DNA of 64,000 nt from Sphingobacterium sp. N143 (GCF_030325625.1 NZ_JACAIS010000003.1:434001-498000); one strand, 5' to 3'. Shown: positions 35,916 to 45,215, counted from the first letter of the stretch. A program made the numbers and translations. The notes: a model not told the origin generated them from the sequence alone.

Positions 35916-36066
35916 AATAATTATTTTTCTAAAATTACGATTGTTCAAAAGAAATATTGAAAAAATTAGATCTAAAAACTAAAAATAAGTTAGATCGTAT
36001 AACCTTTTGCATTTTAAACCAATTGACTATTGTTCAAAAAATTCTTTCAATCTCAAAAATAACTTT

Positions 36067-36074
36067 TACATTTG
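36067..36074 (+). promoter_or_regulatory. -7 element for the ABC-F gene
   Basis: TACATTTG matches TAnnTTTG, 121 bases ahead of the ATG at 36195. The -33 position has TTTC, one base off. It implies a leader of about 110 bases. Confidence 0.45.
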
Positions 36075-36099
36075 CAGTTCCACAGCATAAACAAATTGT

Positions 36100-36171
36100 A
36101 TGTAAGATTAAAATTCTTTAAGAGCGTAACAGATACCATCGATTGTAAATAAATCGTTCCAATGGTTTTTT
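36100..36171 (+). promoter_or_regulatory. Structured leader of the ABC-F gene (start-stop codon pair and terminator-like hairpin)
   Basis: ATG at 36100 is directly followed by TAA, a minimal ORF. Downstream, ACCAT (36135) pairs with ATGGT (36162) and CGATT (36140) pairs with AATCG (36152), with a 5-base bulge; TTTTT follows at 36167-36171. This resembles an intrinsic terminator ahead of the coding sequence, as in drug-induced leaders of ABC-F resistance genes. Confidence 0.45.
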
Positions 36172-36194
36172 CTAACATTTAAAGGATTTTCAAC

Positions 36195-37787
36195 ATGCTT
36201 TCATTACAACAACTATCCTACAAACATCCGAATAGTGATTTATTGTTTAACAACATAAATCTTCATATCAACTCACAAGAGAAAATTGCTTTGATTGGCA
36301 ACAATGGTGTTGGCAAATCTACCTTATTGCGTATCATCTCGGGAGAACTATCTCAGTCAGCTGGTAGCAAACAAGTTAATGTCCAACCTTATTACGTACC
36401 GCAGCTAACGGCACAGTTTAACGAGCTTACAATCGCCCAGGCTTTAGGGATTGACCATAAACTTAAAGCTCTATATGCCATTTTGGAAGGAGATGCTACA
36501 GCGGAAAATTTCAATATTCTACAAGACGATTGGGGTCTAGAAGACCGATGCAGGGATTTTTTTGCTCAATGGGATCTACCAGAAATTCATTTAACCCAGA
36601 AAATGGCAAACCTAAGTGGGGGTCAAAAGGCAAAAATTCTACTCGCTGGTATTCAGATTCATCAGCCTAGATTAATTCTGCTGGATGAACCCAGTAATCA
36701 CTTGGATCTAGATAGCAAAAAAACACTTTACAATTGGCTTCGCTCCTCAAAAGATGCCATGATTGTTGTTAGTCACGATAGAACACTCCTCAATCTTTTA
36801 GATGACACGGCAGAAATGACTCCCAATGGTATTAAGCGATATGGTGGAAATTACAGGTTCTATGAATCGCAAAAGGAGATTGAACGCCATGCTTTACTAC
36901 ACGATATTCATGCTCAAGAAAAAGCCGTTAGAGTAGCCAAAGAAAAAGAAAGAGAGACAATTGAACGGCAAAATAGATTGAATAATCGTGGACAAAAAAA
37001 GCAGGAGAAAGCTGGTGTCGCCCGTATCATGATGAATACGCTCCGCAATAATGCTGAAAAAAGCACGTCCAAAATTAAGAGTGTCCATCAGGAAAAAATT
37101 GGAGAGATCAGGTCTAATTTACATGAACTTAGAAATTCGCAGTCCGCACTCGACGAGATCAAGATTGACCTAGGAAATAGCGGCTTTCCACAAGGAAAAC
37201 GTATAATTAAAGCCGAAGATATCAATTTCAAGTACCGTACCCAAAAGCTTTGGGAGGAGAACATTAATCTACAGGTCCTCAGTGGAGACCGCATTGTCCT
37301 TCAGGGGAAAAACGGTTCCGGTAAAACAACATTGATCAAACTTTTACTTGATCACCTAACTCCAAGTCAAGGTAACATCCAGCGTCATAATTTTACATCG
37401 ATCTATCTCGACCAGGAGTATTCTTTAATGGCTTCAAATCTGAGTATTTATGATCAGGCACTGCAATTTAATATAAAGGCACTGCCTGAGCATGAAATCA
37501 AGACTAGACTCAACCGTTTTTTATTTGGGAAAGATGATTGGGACAAACCTTGTCAGCTTTTAAGCGGAGGAGAAAAAATGCGTCTTATTATATGCTGTTT
37601 GACGATTAAACAACAGACTCCGGACCTAATTATCCTAGATGAGCCGACGAACAATCTGGATATTCAAAATATTCGTGTACTGTCACGTGTTATCCAAAAT
37701 TATTCCGGTACCCTCATCGTAATTTCCCATGATGAAACATTCTTGCAAGAAATAGGTGTACATAAAACCATCTATCTAAATACCTAA
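36195..37787 (+). CDS. ABC-F family ATPase
   Basis: A 530-residue protein with two fused ATP-binding domains and no membrane segments. Walker A motifs are GNNGVGKST and GKNGSGKTT; signatures are LSGGQKAK and LSGGEKMR; Walker B are LILLDEPSNHLDL and LIILDEPTNNLDI. A charged linker of about 80 residues joins them. ABC-F proteins act on the ribosome, either in translation maintenance or in drug release. The isolated position and structured leader favour the second role, which remains inference. Confidence 0.88.
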   Translation: MLSLQQLSYKHPNSDLLFNNINLHINSQEKIALIGNNGVGKSTLLRIISGELSQSAGSKQVNVQPYYVPQLTAQFNELTIAQALGIDHKLKALYAILEGDATAENFNILQDDWGLEDRCRDFFAQWDLPEIHLTQKMANLSGGQKAKILLAGIQIHQPRLILLDEPSNHLDLDSKKTLYNWLRSSKDAMIVVSHDRTLLNLLDDTAEMTPNGIKRYGGNYRFYESQKEIERHALLHDIHAQEKAVRVAKEKERETIERQNRLNNRGQKKQEKAGVARIMMNTLRNNAEKSTSKIKSVHQEKIGEIRSNLHELRNSQSALDEIKIDLGNSGFPQGKRIIKAEDINFKYRTQKLWEENINLQVLSGDRIVLQGKNGSGKTTLIKLLLDHLTPSQGNIQRHNFTSIYLDQEYSLMASNLSIYDQALQFNIKALPEHEIKTRLNRFLFGKDDWDKPCQLLSGGEKMRLIICCLTIKQQTPDLIILDEPTNNLDIQNIRVLSRVIQNYSGTLIVISHDETFLQEIGVHKTIYLNT

Positions 37788-38040
37788 ATAAAAGGACGGT
37801 AAGCTTAAAATCATCCACAGATCAACCAGATCAAATTATTTTTGTAACAATCACATATTCTTTATTTAAAAATATGCTAAATCGATAAATTAATTTAAAA
37901 AAGTAAATTTTTATCAATATATTCACGATAATTTTAAACATAAAACAATAACCATCAATTAATTGAACCTTTCCATAGATATGTGTTCCAAAGAAGAGGT
38001 ATCTCATAGGATTATTGTCAATTAATTACTTCATTTAATT

Positions 38041-39771
38041 ATGTCAGATTATCAAATTAAAGAAAATCCCGAATTGTATGATGCCATAGTTGTTGGCTCC
38101 GGCGCAGGTGGTGGTATGGCAGGATATATCCTGGCTCATGCTGGTCTTAAAGTATTGATGCTTGAAGCTGGCCCTTTTTACGATCCGGCAAAAGATTCTT
38201 TGCAATTGCGTTGGCCGTGGGAGTCACCAAGAAGAGGGGCAAGCACAACCAGACCTTTCGGTGATTTTGACGCTGCTTTTGGCGGCTGGCAACTCGAAGG
38301 TGAGCCTTATAACAAAGTAGACGGCACCGAATTTGAATGGTTCAGGGCGAGAATGTTGGGCGGAAGAACCAATCATTGGGGGCGAATTTCTTTGCGTATG
38401 GGCCCTGATGACTTTAAACCTAAAGATGGTGTCACAGACGAATGGCCGATCAGCTATGAAGAAGTTAAACCATTTTATGATCGTGTTGATCGAATGATTG
38501 GGATATATGGTACTGCTGAAGGGATCCACAATGAACCGGATGGAATTTTTATGAAACCACCTAAACCCCGTTTGAACGAATTATATATTGCTAAAGGTGC
38601 AAAAAAAGCTGGTGTTCCCGTCATCCCTGGACGTGGTGCCGTGCTCACTGAAGTATCCAAAGATATTAAGGATCGGGGTACATGTTTTTACTGTGGTCAA
38701 TGTGGTCGTGCCTGCAAGGTGTATGGTGATTTTTCATCATCTTCTTGCTTAGTTATTCCGGCCATGAAAACCGGTAACTTAAAAGTTATTGATAATGCGA
38801 TGGTACGCGAAGTATTGACGAACGACGAAGGCTTAGCAGTTGGTGTTTCCTATGTAAATACCAAAGATCTCCAAGAGTACACTGTAAAGGGAAAAACAGT
38901 TATTTTAGGAGCTAGTGCCTGTGAAAGTGCTCGGATTATGCTAAATTCAAAGTCTCAGTCACACCCAGGTGGAGTCGGCAATAGCAGTGGATTAGTCGGC
39001 AGATACCTTCACGACTCCACCGGAGCTAGTCTTTCGGGATTTCTACCACAGCTACTTGATCGCAAAAGATACAATGAAGATGGTGTTGGAAGTGTCCATA
39101 TCTATTCACCCTGGTGGGAAGATAATTCTAAACTGAATTTTCCAAGAGGATACCATATTGAATACGGCGGCGGTTTGCACATGCCATCCTATGGGTTCTT
39201 AAACTGGGTCCCAAAGGTTAATGATATCGGAAAAAACAACAATGGAAAAGCAAAAGGTGGATATGGAACTGCACTCAAAGAAGATTTTCGCAGTTTCTAC
39301 GGAGCAAATGTAGGTATGGCCGGTCGTGGTACTGCATTAGCAAGAAAAGATAATTACTGTGAAATTGATCCGACCAGTGTTGACAAATTTGGAATCCCAG
39401 TCCTTCGTTTTCATTATAAATGGGCGAATGAAGAAATTGCCCAGGCAAAACATATGCAAGAAACATTTCAGTCCATTATGCACGAAATGGGGGCTATAAT
39501 CACCTCAACTATTCCGGGTGAAGATACATTGTATGGTTTGGAAGCTCCCGGAAAGATTATCCATGAGGGTGGTACAACCAGAATGGGCAACGACCCTAAG
39601 ACTTCAGTACTCAATAAATGGGGACAAGCACATGATTGCAAAAATTTGTATGTCGTCGATGCCGGACCATTCGTACAGCAAGGCGATAAAAATCTTACAT
39701 GGACAATATTGGCTTTATCTATGCGAACAGCGGAATATATATTGGAAGAAAAGAAAAAATTAAATGGCTAA
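38041..39771 (+). CDS. GMC-family FAD oxidoreductase
   Basis: The protein has 576 residues. FAD binding is by VVGSGAGGGMAGYILAHAGL near the N-terminus; a CFYCGQCGRACKVYGD segment carries four cysteines; the C-terminus has DAGPFVQQGDKNLTWTILALS. It resembles the large subunit of gluconate/fructose-type dehydrogenases acting on sugar alcohols. The small subunit-3 gene follows after 3 bases. No cytochrome c subunit is next to them. A TATTTTTG -7-like element lies at 37837. Confidence 0.85.
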   Translation: MSDYQIKENPELYDAIVVGSGAGGGMAGYILAHAGLKVLMLEAGPFYDPAKDSLQLRWPWESPRRGASTTRPFGDFDAAFGGWQLEGEPYNKVDGTEFEWFRARMLGGRTNHWGRISLRMGPDDFKPKDGVTDEWPISYEEVKPFYDRVDRMIGIYGTAEGIHNEPDGIFMKPPKPRLNELYIAKGAKKAGVPVIPGRGAVLTEVSKDIKDRGTCFYCGQCGRACKVYGDFSSSSCLVIPAMKTGNLKVIDNAMVREVLTNDEGLAVGVSYVNTKDLQEYTVKGKTVILGASACESARIMLNSKSQSHPGGVGNSSGLVGRYLHDSTGASLSGFLPQLLDRKRYNEDGVGSVHIYSPWWEDNSKLNFPRGYHIEYGGGLHMPSYGFLNWVPKVNDIGKNNNGKAKGGYGTALKEDFRSFYGANVGMAGRGTALARKDNYCEIDPTSVDKFGIPVLRFHYKWANEEIAQAKHMQETFQSIMHEMGAIITSTIPGEDTLYGLEAPGKIIHEGGTTRMGNDPKTSVLNKWGQAHDCKNLYVVDAGPFVQQGDKNLTWTILALSMRTAEYILEEKKKLNG

Positions 39772-39774
39772 ACC

Positions 39775-40407
39775 ATGAATAGAAGAGAATCTTTAAGAGC
39801 ATTGGGATTAATTGCTGCAGGATCGGGTCTTTTAACCACCGCCTGCAATTCGAAAGATACAAAGAATACAACCGCCGACAACAGTGAAAAACTACCTGGG
39901 GTTCAAGATTTTGAATATGAACGCACAAAACAGCTGCAAGACGAGAAGTTTTTTGATGAGCATGAAATGGCAACAATCACTGTTCTAGCCGATATTATCA
40001 TCCCAAAGGACGGTAAATCTGGCAGTGCATCTGAGGCTGGAGTTCCCGAATTCATTGAATTTATTGTCAAAGATCTTCCGGACAATAAGGTGCCGATGCG
40101 CGGTGGCTTACGCTGGTTGGATCTTCAGGCAAAAAGACGTTATGGTACCGTTTTCATCAAATGCGATCAAAAAGATCAGCTTGCGCTCGTTGATGACATA
40201 GCTTACCCAGAATTGGCTAAACCTGATATGCAACAAGGAGCTGCGTTTTTTTCCTTAATGCGCAATCTTACTTCCTCAGGCTTCTATACGAGTGAAATAG
40301 GTATAAAAGACATAGGCTATGCCGGCAATAAACCAGGTGTATGGAACGGAGTACCAGATGATGTGCTCAAAGAGCACGGATTTGATCCAAGTAAATTTTT
40401 TGGTTAA
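39775..40407 (+). CDS. Gluconate 2-dehydrogenase subunit 3 family protein
   Basis: A 210-residue protein with a twin-arginine-like start (MNRRESLRALGLIAAGSGLL) and lipobox-like LTTACNS (Cys23), so it is probably exported by Tat and lipid-anchored. The mature part (DIIIPKDGKSGSASEAGVPEFIEF) fits subunit 3 of membrane-bound sugar dehydrogenases. It partners the GMC subunit, which has no signal of its own and may be carried out with it. Its gene ends at a strong terminator. Confidence 0.85.
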   Translation: MNRRESLRALGLIAAGSGLLTTACNSKDTKNTTADNSEKLPGVQDFEYERTKQLQDEKFFDEHEMATITVLADIIIPKDGKSGSASEAGVPEFIEFIVKDLPDNKVPMRGGLRWLDLQAKRRYGTVFIKCDQKDQLALVDDIAYPELAKPDMQQGAAFFSLMRNLTSSGFYTSEIGIKDIGYAGNKPGVWNGVPDDVLKEHGFDPSKFFG

Positions 40408-40442
40408 TAAAAAAACCTTTCCAGATCTGGAAAGGTTTTTTT
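40408..40442 (+). terminator. Strong rho-independent terminator
   Basis: AAAAACCTTTCCAG and CTGGAAAGGTTTTT form a perfect palindrome around AT, ending in T residues. It also lies near the OmpA stop and may act on both strands. Confidence 0.9.
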
Positions 40443-40469
40443 ATTTATTCACTTGCTAAGATCAAACAG

Positions 40470-41357
40470 CTACAGTTGTTCTTGCGCTGGGGCTACTTCC
40501 GTTGTCTCAGGAGCCTTGTCGATCAATTCCATAAACTGATCTAACTTAGGCGTAATAATAATCTGCGTTCTCCGATTACGTTGTTTTCCTGTCACTGTGG
40601 TATTATCCGCAATTGGGTTATACTCACCTCTACCCCCTGCTGTCAATCGTTTTGGATCTACACCGTATTTATTTTGTAACGCTTGAACAACAGAAGAAGC
40701 TCTTAAGGTACTTAGATCCCAATTGTTCCGAATATTCGGTTTTGAGATCGGATCCGTATCGGTATTACCTTCAATCAGCACTTCATAATCTCTATAGTCC
40801 TGAATAATCTTCGCTATTTTACTTAAGGTTACGTCAGCCCGGTCACTGATTTCATAACTTCCGGATTTATATAGCATATTATCTGCAAGCGAAATATAAA
40901 CTACACCTTTTAACACCTGTACATCCACCTCCTGTAGCTCTTCACGACTAAGCGATCTGGTCAAATTATTTGTCAATACCAAATTCAAGGAGTCGGATTT
41001 ATTCTTAGTCTCCACAAGATGTTTGATATATTTATTCGAAGCATTGATTTCATCAACCAATTTGGAAATATTGACATTTCCTTGAGAGTTTTGATTAATA
41101 CTATTATCCAATGAGTTTTGTAAAGCGGCATAAGCTGCCTTAAGATCCGCGTTATTTTGTCTTTCAGAAGCCAATTGGTCTTCTAAACTTTTGATTCGTG
41201 ACCGACTTTCAGTTAGCTGAAGTTGACTATCCTGATATTGGGTTTGTAAGTTTTTGTAATCTGTCTGTAAACCTATATACTTTTTTTTACTGACACCACA
41301 TCCTGTAAAAAGCAAACTCGCGGTAAGGATGGACATCGGAACAACTATATTCTTCAT
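40470..41357 (-). CDS. OmpA-family lipoprotein with coiled-coil region
   Basis: The protein has 295 residues. The lipobox LLFTGCGVS (Cys20) is followed by a long coiled coil (about 30-130, many Q/L/K). The C-terminal OmpA domain shows VLIEGNTDTDPIS, NWDLSTLRASSVVQALQ and RNRRTQIIITPKLD. It binds peptidoglycan and probably anchors the outer membrane. It stands alone. Confidence 0.85.
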   Translation of the reverse strand: MKNIVVPMSILTASLLFTGCGVSKKKYIGLQTDYKNLQTQYQDSQLQLTESRSRIKSLEDQLASERQNNADLKAAYAALQNSLDNSINQNSQGNVNISKLVDEINASNKYIKHLVETKNKSDSLNLVLTNNLTRSLSREELQEVDVQVLKGVVYISLADNMLYKSGSYEISDRADVTLSKIAKIIQDYRDYEVLIEGNTDTDPISKPNIRNNWDLSTLRASSVVQALQNKYGVDPKRLTAGGRGEYNPIADNTTVTGKQRNRRTQIIITPKLDQFMELIDKAPETTEVAPAQEQL

Positions 41358-41459
41358 GGTATTCCTATTTTTGTAGATGTTAAATTAAATCGTCAAACAT
41401 GGTCAAGCAATATTTCAGCCAAAAAAATAACGACCGGTTGAATTAACACCCTTTAACAT

Positions 41460-41984
41460 CTATTTCTCTAGCTCTTTCAACTCATTTGTAGAAAATATTT
41501 GCGCTCCTTTTAAATAGGGATTAGCTCCTTTTAAATAATTATAAATGATCAACTTAGCTTCCTCATTAGGTAATTTATGGAGATTTTTCACGAGGAAATT
41601 TTTATCATCAATAATATTATTTTTATAACCAAGAAAAGAAGGGGCATGAACCTGTACACTCCAGCGGATAAACCGGGCTTCTATATGATTGGGATTATTT
41701 TTAATCAACTCTTCCAGGTGTTTCTTGCCTTCCTTGAATTGACTTATTTTCTTGAATGGATTTCCCATATGTTTAGCCATCAGAATTTCATAGGCTGCCA
41801 GATATACCTTTTCGGTTGTAGATTTAGCCTCCTCCGTTAGAATATCAAAGTTATGTTCACATAATTCCTCATCTTTGACTGCTTCAGCATAATCTTTTCG
41901 GATCTTATCGATATTTACCTGCTGTCCTAATCCCGCTTTGGTTACGGTCATTAGAAATATTGTCATCACTACGCGTATCATCAT
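41460..41984 (-). CDS. Exported protein of unknown function
   Basis: A 174-residue protein with a signal peptide (cleavage near LGQ-QVN). Middle residues look helical and TPR-like (YLAAYEILMAKHMGNPFKKISQFKEGKKHLEELIKNNPNHIEARFIRWSVQ). No catalytic residues are recognised. It is monocistronic. Confidence 0.65.
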   Translation of the reverse strand: MMIRVVMTIFLMTVTKAGLGQQVNIDKIRKDYAEAVKDEELCEHNFDILTEEAKSTTEKVYLAAYEILMAKHMGNPFKKISQFKEGKKHLEELIKNNPNHIEARFIRWSVQVHAPSFLGYKNNIIDDKNFLVKNLHKLPNEEAKLIIYNYLKGANPYLKGAQIFSTNELKELEK

Positions 41985-42168
41985 AATTATAAATCAGGCT
42001 ATTTTAAAAATATTTTCCGATTTAAATTACTAAAAAAATCGAATTCAAATATTAATTTTCAATTATCATACCACAAAGCCTATAAAATTATGTCAATATA
42101 TCACTACAACAGTCTTTTTAACGAGGAAAACCGGATGCAAAAAAAAATTTTTAAAGCAATTTTGCGGC

Positions 42169-42279
42169 ATGAGATTCAGATTAAAAGCAGGCCCTAGATG
42201 GTTAAAAGTAAGTTTATCAATTGTTTTTGGCATATTATTAGGGTGTTTAATAGGAGAAGTGGCTTTCCGTTTACTATAA
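42169..42279 (+). CDS. Possible small membrane protein (36 residues)
   Basis: From ATG 42169 the frame reads a basic N-terminus (MRFRLKAGPR) and one hydrophobic helix (VSLSIVFGILLGCLIGEV). The composition is that of a small membrane protein. There is no strong ribosome site or promoter, so the call is uncertain. Confidence 0.3.
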   Translation: MRFRLKAGPRWLKVSLSIVFGILLGCLIGEVAFRLL

Positions 42280-42468
42280 TAATCATTCATAGGCTCCTTT
42301 GTCGTTGTATAACCCAAAAAATGAACATCGTTAAGTTTTTGATTCTGTTTTTGTCCTTATTCACATGAGAGTAAACTGATTCTGAATCAAGAGGAAATAA
42401 GGCTCATTATTCTCATAATAGAATTATTTTTAGTATATTGCTTATACCAATATAAATTTAAGCAAGCT

Positions 42469-42843
42469 ATGGAGACAAAGGCAGAGTATCAGATTTGGGA
42501 CACTATCGTAAATAGTGCAAAAACTAAATTCGATTATAAGCATATTCGTGCTATGTTCAAAAAGGAAGACGACGAAATAACCGATAAATTTCTGTTCCAT
42601 ATTATTGCAGGATTTGCCTGCGGTGAAAATCATCAGACGATCTCAACCAACTTATTCAATGAGCTACAGAATATCAATTTCGAATGTAATGAACAGCAGA
42701 TTGATAAATTTATTTCAGATAAACACGTTAAATTTAGTCCAGAGATCTATGCAACCTATCTTGCATTCTCGATGTTAGAAGATGGAGAGGATATTGATAA
42801 TATTACTGAAGTAATTAACAACCTATTACAAATAGACCAATAA
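42469..42843 (+). CDS. Hypothetical acidic protein
   Basis: A 124-residue acidic, mostly helical, cytoplasmic protein (METKAEYQIWDTIVNSAKTK at the start, MLEDGEDIDNITEVINNLL at the end). I do not recognise a family. It is followed by an in-frame open stretch of 89 codons after its TAA (see findings). Confidence 0.6.
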   Translation: METKAEYQIWDTIVNSAKTKFDYKHIRAMFKKEDDEITDKFLFHIIAGFACGENHQTISTNLFNELQNINFECNEQQIDKFISDKHVKFSPEIYATYLAFSMLEDGEDIDNITEVINNLLQIDQ

Positions 42844-43110
42844 TATTTTTCTAGCGTATCGTTTAATTTTGGAAGATCAATAACCAAAAAAAGTTCAAAG
42901 GCTAATTTTGAAATTCCACCATACAAAGAAGTGGTGGTTATATCTGTGATCCCCTACATAAAGTTAAAGCTGTCACTACCATATAGGGGGATGAAGAAAA
43001 GTACAGCTATTCGAGGAACTTATCCAGCTCATAATTATGAAGGTTTTTATCAGCTTTATAAAGAAATGGACATTTCAGATAGAGGATACTTCAACTTGAG
43101 CATATTATAG
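42844..43110 (+). other. Open frame after the stop of the 42469 gene, possible gene remnant
   Basis: The frame of the upstream gene stays open from 42844 to TAG 43110, including PPYKEVVVISVIPYIKLKL and, after an ATG at 42991, IRGTYPAHNYEGFYQLYKEM. That ATG follows AGGGGG, and the purine run can pair with CCCCTA 37 bases upstream. It may be a small gene, a readthrough extension, or chance. The rest of the gap to 43355 has only a hairpin (CAGCGAT/ATCGCTG, about 43200-43225). Confidence 0.25.
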
Positions 43111-43355
43111 TAAACATCTTAAAATATTGACCAGAATATGAAAGTTGTTAAATGATCAAATAAGCCAATTATTGTATCTTAGCCAAATGACAGAATATGC
43201 AGCGATTTTTGACATATATCGCTGCGTTTATTGTAATTAGCTGTTTTTGTTTATTTTACTATATTTTTAAAATAGCCAATGAAACATAAACAGAACATTT
43301 TTTAAGGCATGAGCGATTCATAACGTGAATTCCGCTATTTGCCACACCATATATT

Positions 43356-43793
43356 TTATCTTCTTCTTGGAGCGCTCCTAGTATGTGGCCTTACATAAGT
43401 TCCATCCTTTCTATAATACCCCTTCACCTGGACTGTACCGCCTGATGGTGTATAGCTTGATGATGACGAAGAGTTGGAGCTACTAGATGATGAATTAGTA
43501 CCGTAAGATGATCCATATAATTTTTTAGTCCAACCTTGTTTCCCGTAAACATATCTTTTGCTCTTTGTCCATCCTTTATATTTACCATACCTAAATTCCC
43601 TGTAAGAACGTTTTTCTCTACTACTATTTACATATATAGGACTGCCAGACGGTATTACAACAACTTCCTTAGAATATTCATCAGGACTGGAATACAAAAC
43701 TATATCCTCATCTGCATACATCTGTATGTAGTTATTAGTTACACACGATGAAAAAACAAATATTGATAACAATAACAAATAGAACCTTTTCAT
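43356..43793 (-). CDS. SH3-like lipoprotein with serine-rich linker
   Basis: The protein has 145 residues. The lipobox VFSSCVT gives Cys17. The middle is SH3-like (DIVLYSSPDEYSKEVVVIPSGS..., WTKSKRYVYG). A serine/asparagine-rich linker follows, then the tail GYYRKDGTYVRPHTRSAPRRR, a segment I recognise from many unrelated Bacteroidota proteins. It lies at the left of the repressor gene and may be a prophage-carried envelope protein. Confidence 0.65.
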   Translation of the reverse strand: MKRFYLLLLSIFVFSSCVTNNYIQMYADEDIVLYSSPDEYSKEVVVIPSGSPIYVNSSREKRSYREFRYGKYKGWTKSKRYVYGKQGWTKKLYGSSYGTNSSSSSSNSSSSSSYTPSGGTVQVKGYYRKDGTYVRPHTRSAPRRR

Positions 43794-43814
43794 ATAATCC
43801 TACCTTTTCATATT

Positions 43815-44171
43815 CTATTTATCTACATATCTTTTGAAGCTATACTTAGATTTCATACTGGAACTTAAAGTGAAATTATTTGAAATCCCAGTTAGATTTA
43901 ATATGTCATTATCTAATGAAGTTTCATACTTATACACATTTCCATCTGTAGACTTTATATCTATTCTGTTTTTACCTACCACATCATAGTCGCCCTTTTT
44001 AGTAGTATTCATCATCAATACGCCATTATCAAATTTCCAAATGACCGGGGGTGTTACGGTGCTTCCAGATTCAACCCATGATCCGGATAGATCAACACCT
44101 GATAATTTATCATCTTTACTACAAGAAAATAAAGTGGTTATAACCAATAATAATACTAATACTTGTTTCAT
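43815..44171 (-). CDS. Small lipoprotein, lipocalin-like
   Basis: A 118-residue protein with lipobox LFSCSK (Cys17) and a small beta-barrel pattern (DLSGSWVESGS..., KYSFKRYVDK end) of the lipocalin/DUF4488 kind. It lies 6 bases after the repressor stop on the same strand and is probably expressed from the prophage in the lysogen. Function unknown. Confidence 0.6.
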   Translation of the reverse strand: MKQVLVLLLVITTLFSCSKDDKLSGVDLSGSWVESGSTVTPPVIWKFDNGVLMMNTTKKGDYDVVGKNRIDIKSTDGNVYKYETSLDNDILNLTGISNNFTLSSSMKSKYSFKRYVDK

Positions 44172-44177
44172 AATAAG

Positions 44178-44828
44178 TTAGTTTTTAATTACCATCTCGC
44201 GCTGGTATACTCGTTTAACATCTTTTAAGTGAATTGGTTTTACGGGATTGAAATCTTCATTTTGAGATCTTAAATAAATAAAATCATCCTCAATTTTAAC
44301 AAACTCTTTTAATATTATCCCGTCAATTGTCTGAAATACATATACTCTCCCCTTTACAAGGTGATTAAAATTCTCAATTGGGGTACCAACAAAATATTCC
44401 CCTGGCAAATACTCAGTTATCATACTAAGACCGTCTATTTCAAAAGCAAAGCACTCTTGCCCAATAAACGGGAAGTATACTTTCTCGATATTTTGTTCCA
44501 GTAATACATTATCACCATAACCTTCCAAAAAACCACCTTGCGCCTTAATAGGTACTACCCACATATTTGGCTTACCAGATCCTTTAAAAGCGGCAGGCTT
44601 AGCATTAGACTTAGAAAGATCATCACCCCAGATTTCCTCTTCTGTTACATTGAACGCTTCGAGAATTCTATTAACACTTTCCCTAGTAAGGTTTTTACTT
44701 TTAAACAAACTATAAAATGAAGTATTACTCAAATTAAGCTTCTCTCTAGCTTCAACAGCTGAAATACCATTTTCTTTTTGATATTTTTTTAGCCAAGATT
44801 GAAATTTATTACCTTGATACTCAACCAT
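44178..44828 (-). CDS. Prophage repressor, HTH plus S24 (LexA-like) peptidase domain
   Basis: About 216 residues from ATG 44828; 75 upstream bases in the same frame overlap the operators and are rejected. The HTH is EAREKLNLSNTSFYSLFKS. The C-terminal S24 domain shows the catalytic Ser in FEIDGLSM and Lys in IILKEFVKI, so self-cleavage after SOS induction is expected. It faces the early genes across a region with repeated operator-like sites. Confidence 0.88.
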   Translation of the reverse strand: MVEYQGNKFQSWLKKYQKENGISAVEAREKLNLSNTSFYSLFKSKNLTRESVNRILEAFNVTEEEIWGDDLSKSNAKPAAFKGSGKPNMWVVPIKAQGGFLEGYGDNVLLEQNIEKVYFPFIGQECFAFEIDGLSMITEYLPGEYFVGTPIENFNHLVKGRVYVFQTIDGIILKEFVKIEDDFIYLRSQNEDFNPVKPIHLKDVKRVYQREMVIKN

Positions 44829-44838
44829 TTGAAAAATA

Positions 44839-44857
44839 ATTACTAATAATACGTAAT
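44839..44857. promoter_or_regulatory. Prophage operator-like site 1
   Basis: ATTACTAATAATACGTAAT, 10 bases ahead of the repressor ATG. It nearly repeats at 44872 and shares ATTACTAATA with the palindrome at 61550. Confidence 0.6.
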
Positions 44858-44871
44858 TTATATTTGCATAA

Positions 44872-44890
44872 ATTACTAATAGTGCGTAAT
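44872..44890. promoter_or_regulatory. Prophage operator-like site 2
   Basis: ATTACTAATAGTGCGTAAT, with centre-to-centre spacing of 33 bases from site 1, about three helical turns on the same face of the DNA. Confidence 0.6.
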
Positions 44891-44956
44891 TTTGACATAA
44901 CAAAAGAGCAAAAATACTATACTATTTGATTTTGACGAAGCAAAGATAGAAATAGT

Positions 44957-44996
44957 ATTACTAATGTTTGTCATTAAAATGTAACGTATTAGTATT
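44957..44996. promoter_or_regulatory. Prophage operator-like sites 3 (near early gene start)
   Basis: ATTACTAATG (44957) and the inverted, weaker GTAACGTATTAGTATT (44981-44996) lie just before the first early gene ATG at 45000. They would let the repressor block early transcription. Confidence 0.45.
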
Positions 44997-44999
44997 ATT

Positions 45000-45215
45000 A
45001 TGGAAAAAGTACCATTATTAAAACAAAAGAAAACCCCTAGTCTCCCATCTATAATGGAGTCAATGGAAATTAATGAAGCTTACAAAGTTGATGCTAAGCC
45101 ATCATACGCTAGACAGCTTCAATACCACTTCAAATCCCACACTAGTAAACGGTTCAGAGTATGGACCAAAGAAGTTGATAATAAGGTTCAAACATTTATT
45201 GGGAGGATAGCATAA
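45000..45215 (+). CDS. Small early prophage protein
   Basis: 71 residues; the lysine-rich N-terminus and the C-terminal half (YARQLQYHFKSHTSKRFRVWTKEVDNK) suggest nucleic-acid contact. First gene behind the divergent operators, overlapping the start of the KilA-N gene by one base. No family recognised. Confidence 0.65.
   Translation: MEKVPLLKQKKTPSLPSIMESMEINEAYKVDAKPSYARQLQYHFKSHTSKRFRVWTKEVDNKVQTFIGRIA

Noticed and set aside
42093..42317. Minus-strand 74-codon frame
   Set aside because: No signal or domain pattern; the opposite strand offers a better small membrane protein.
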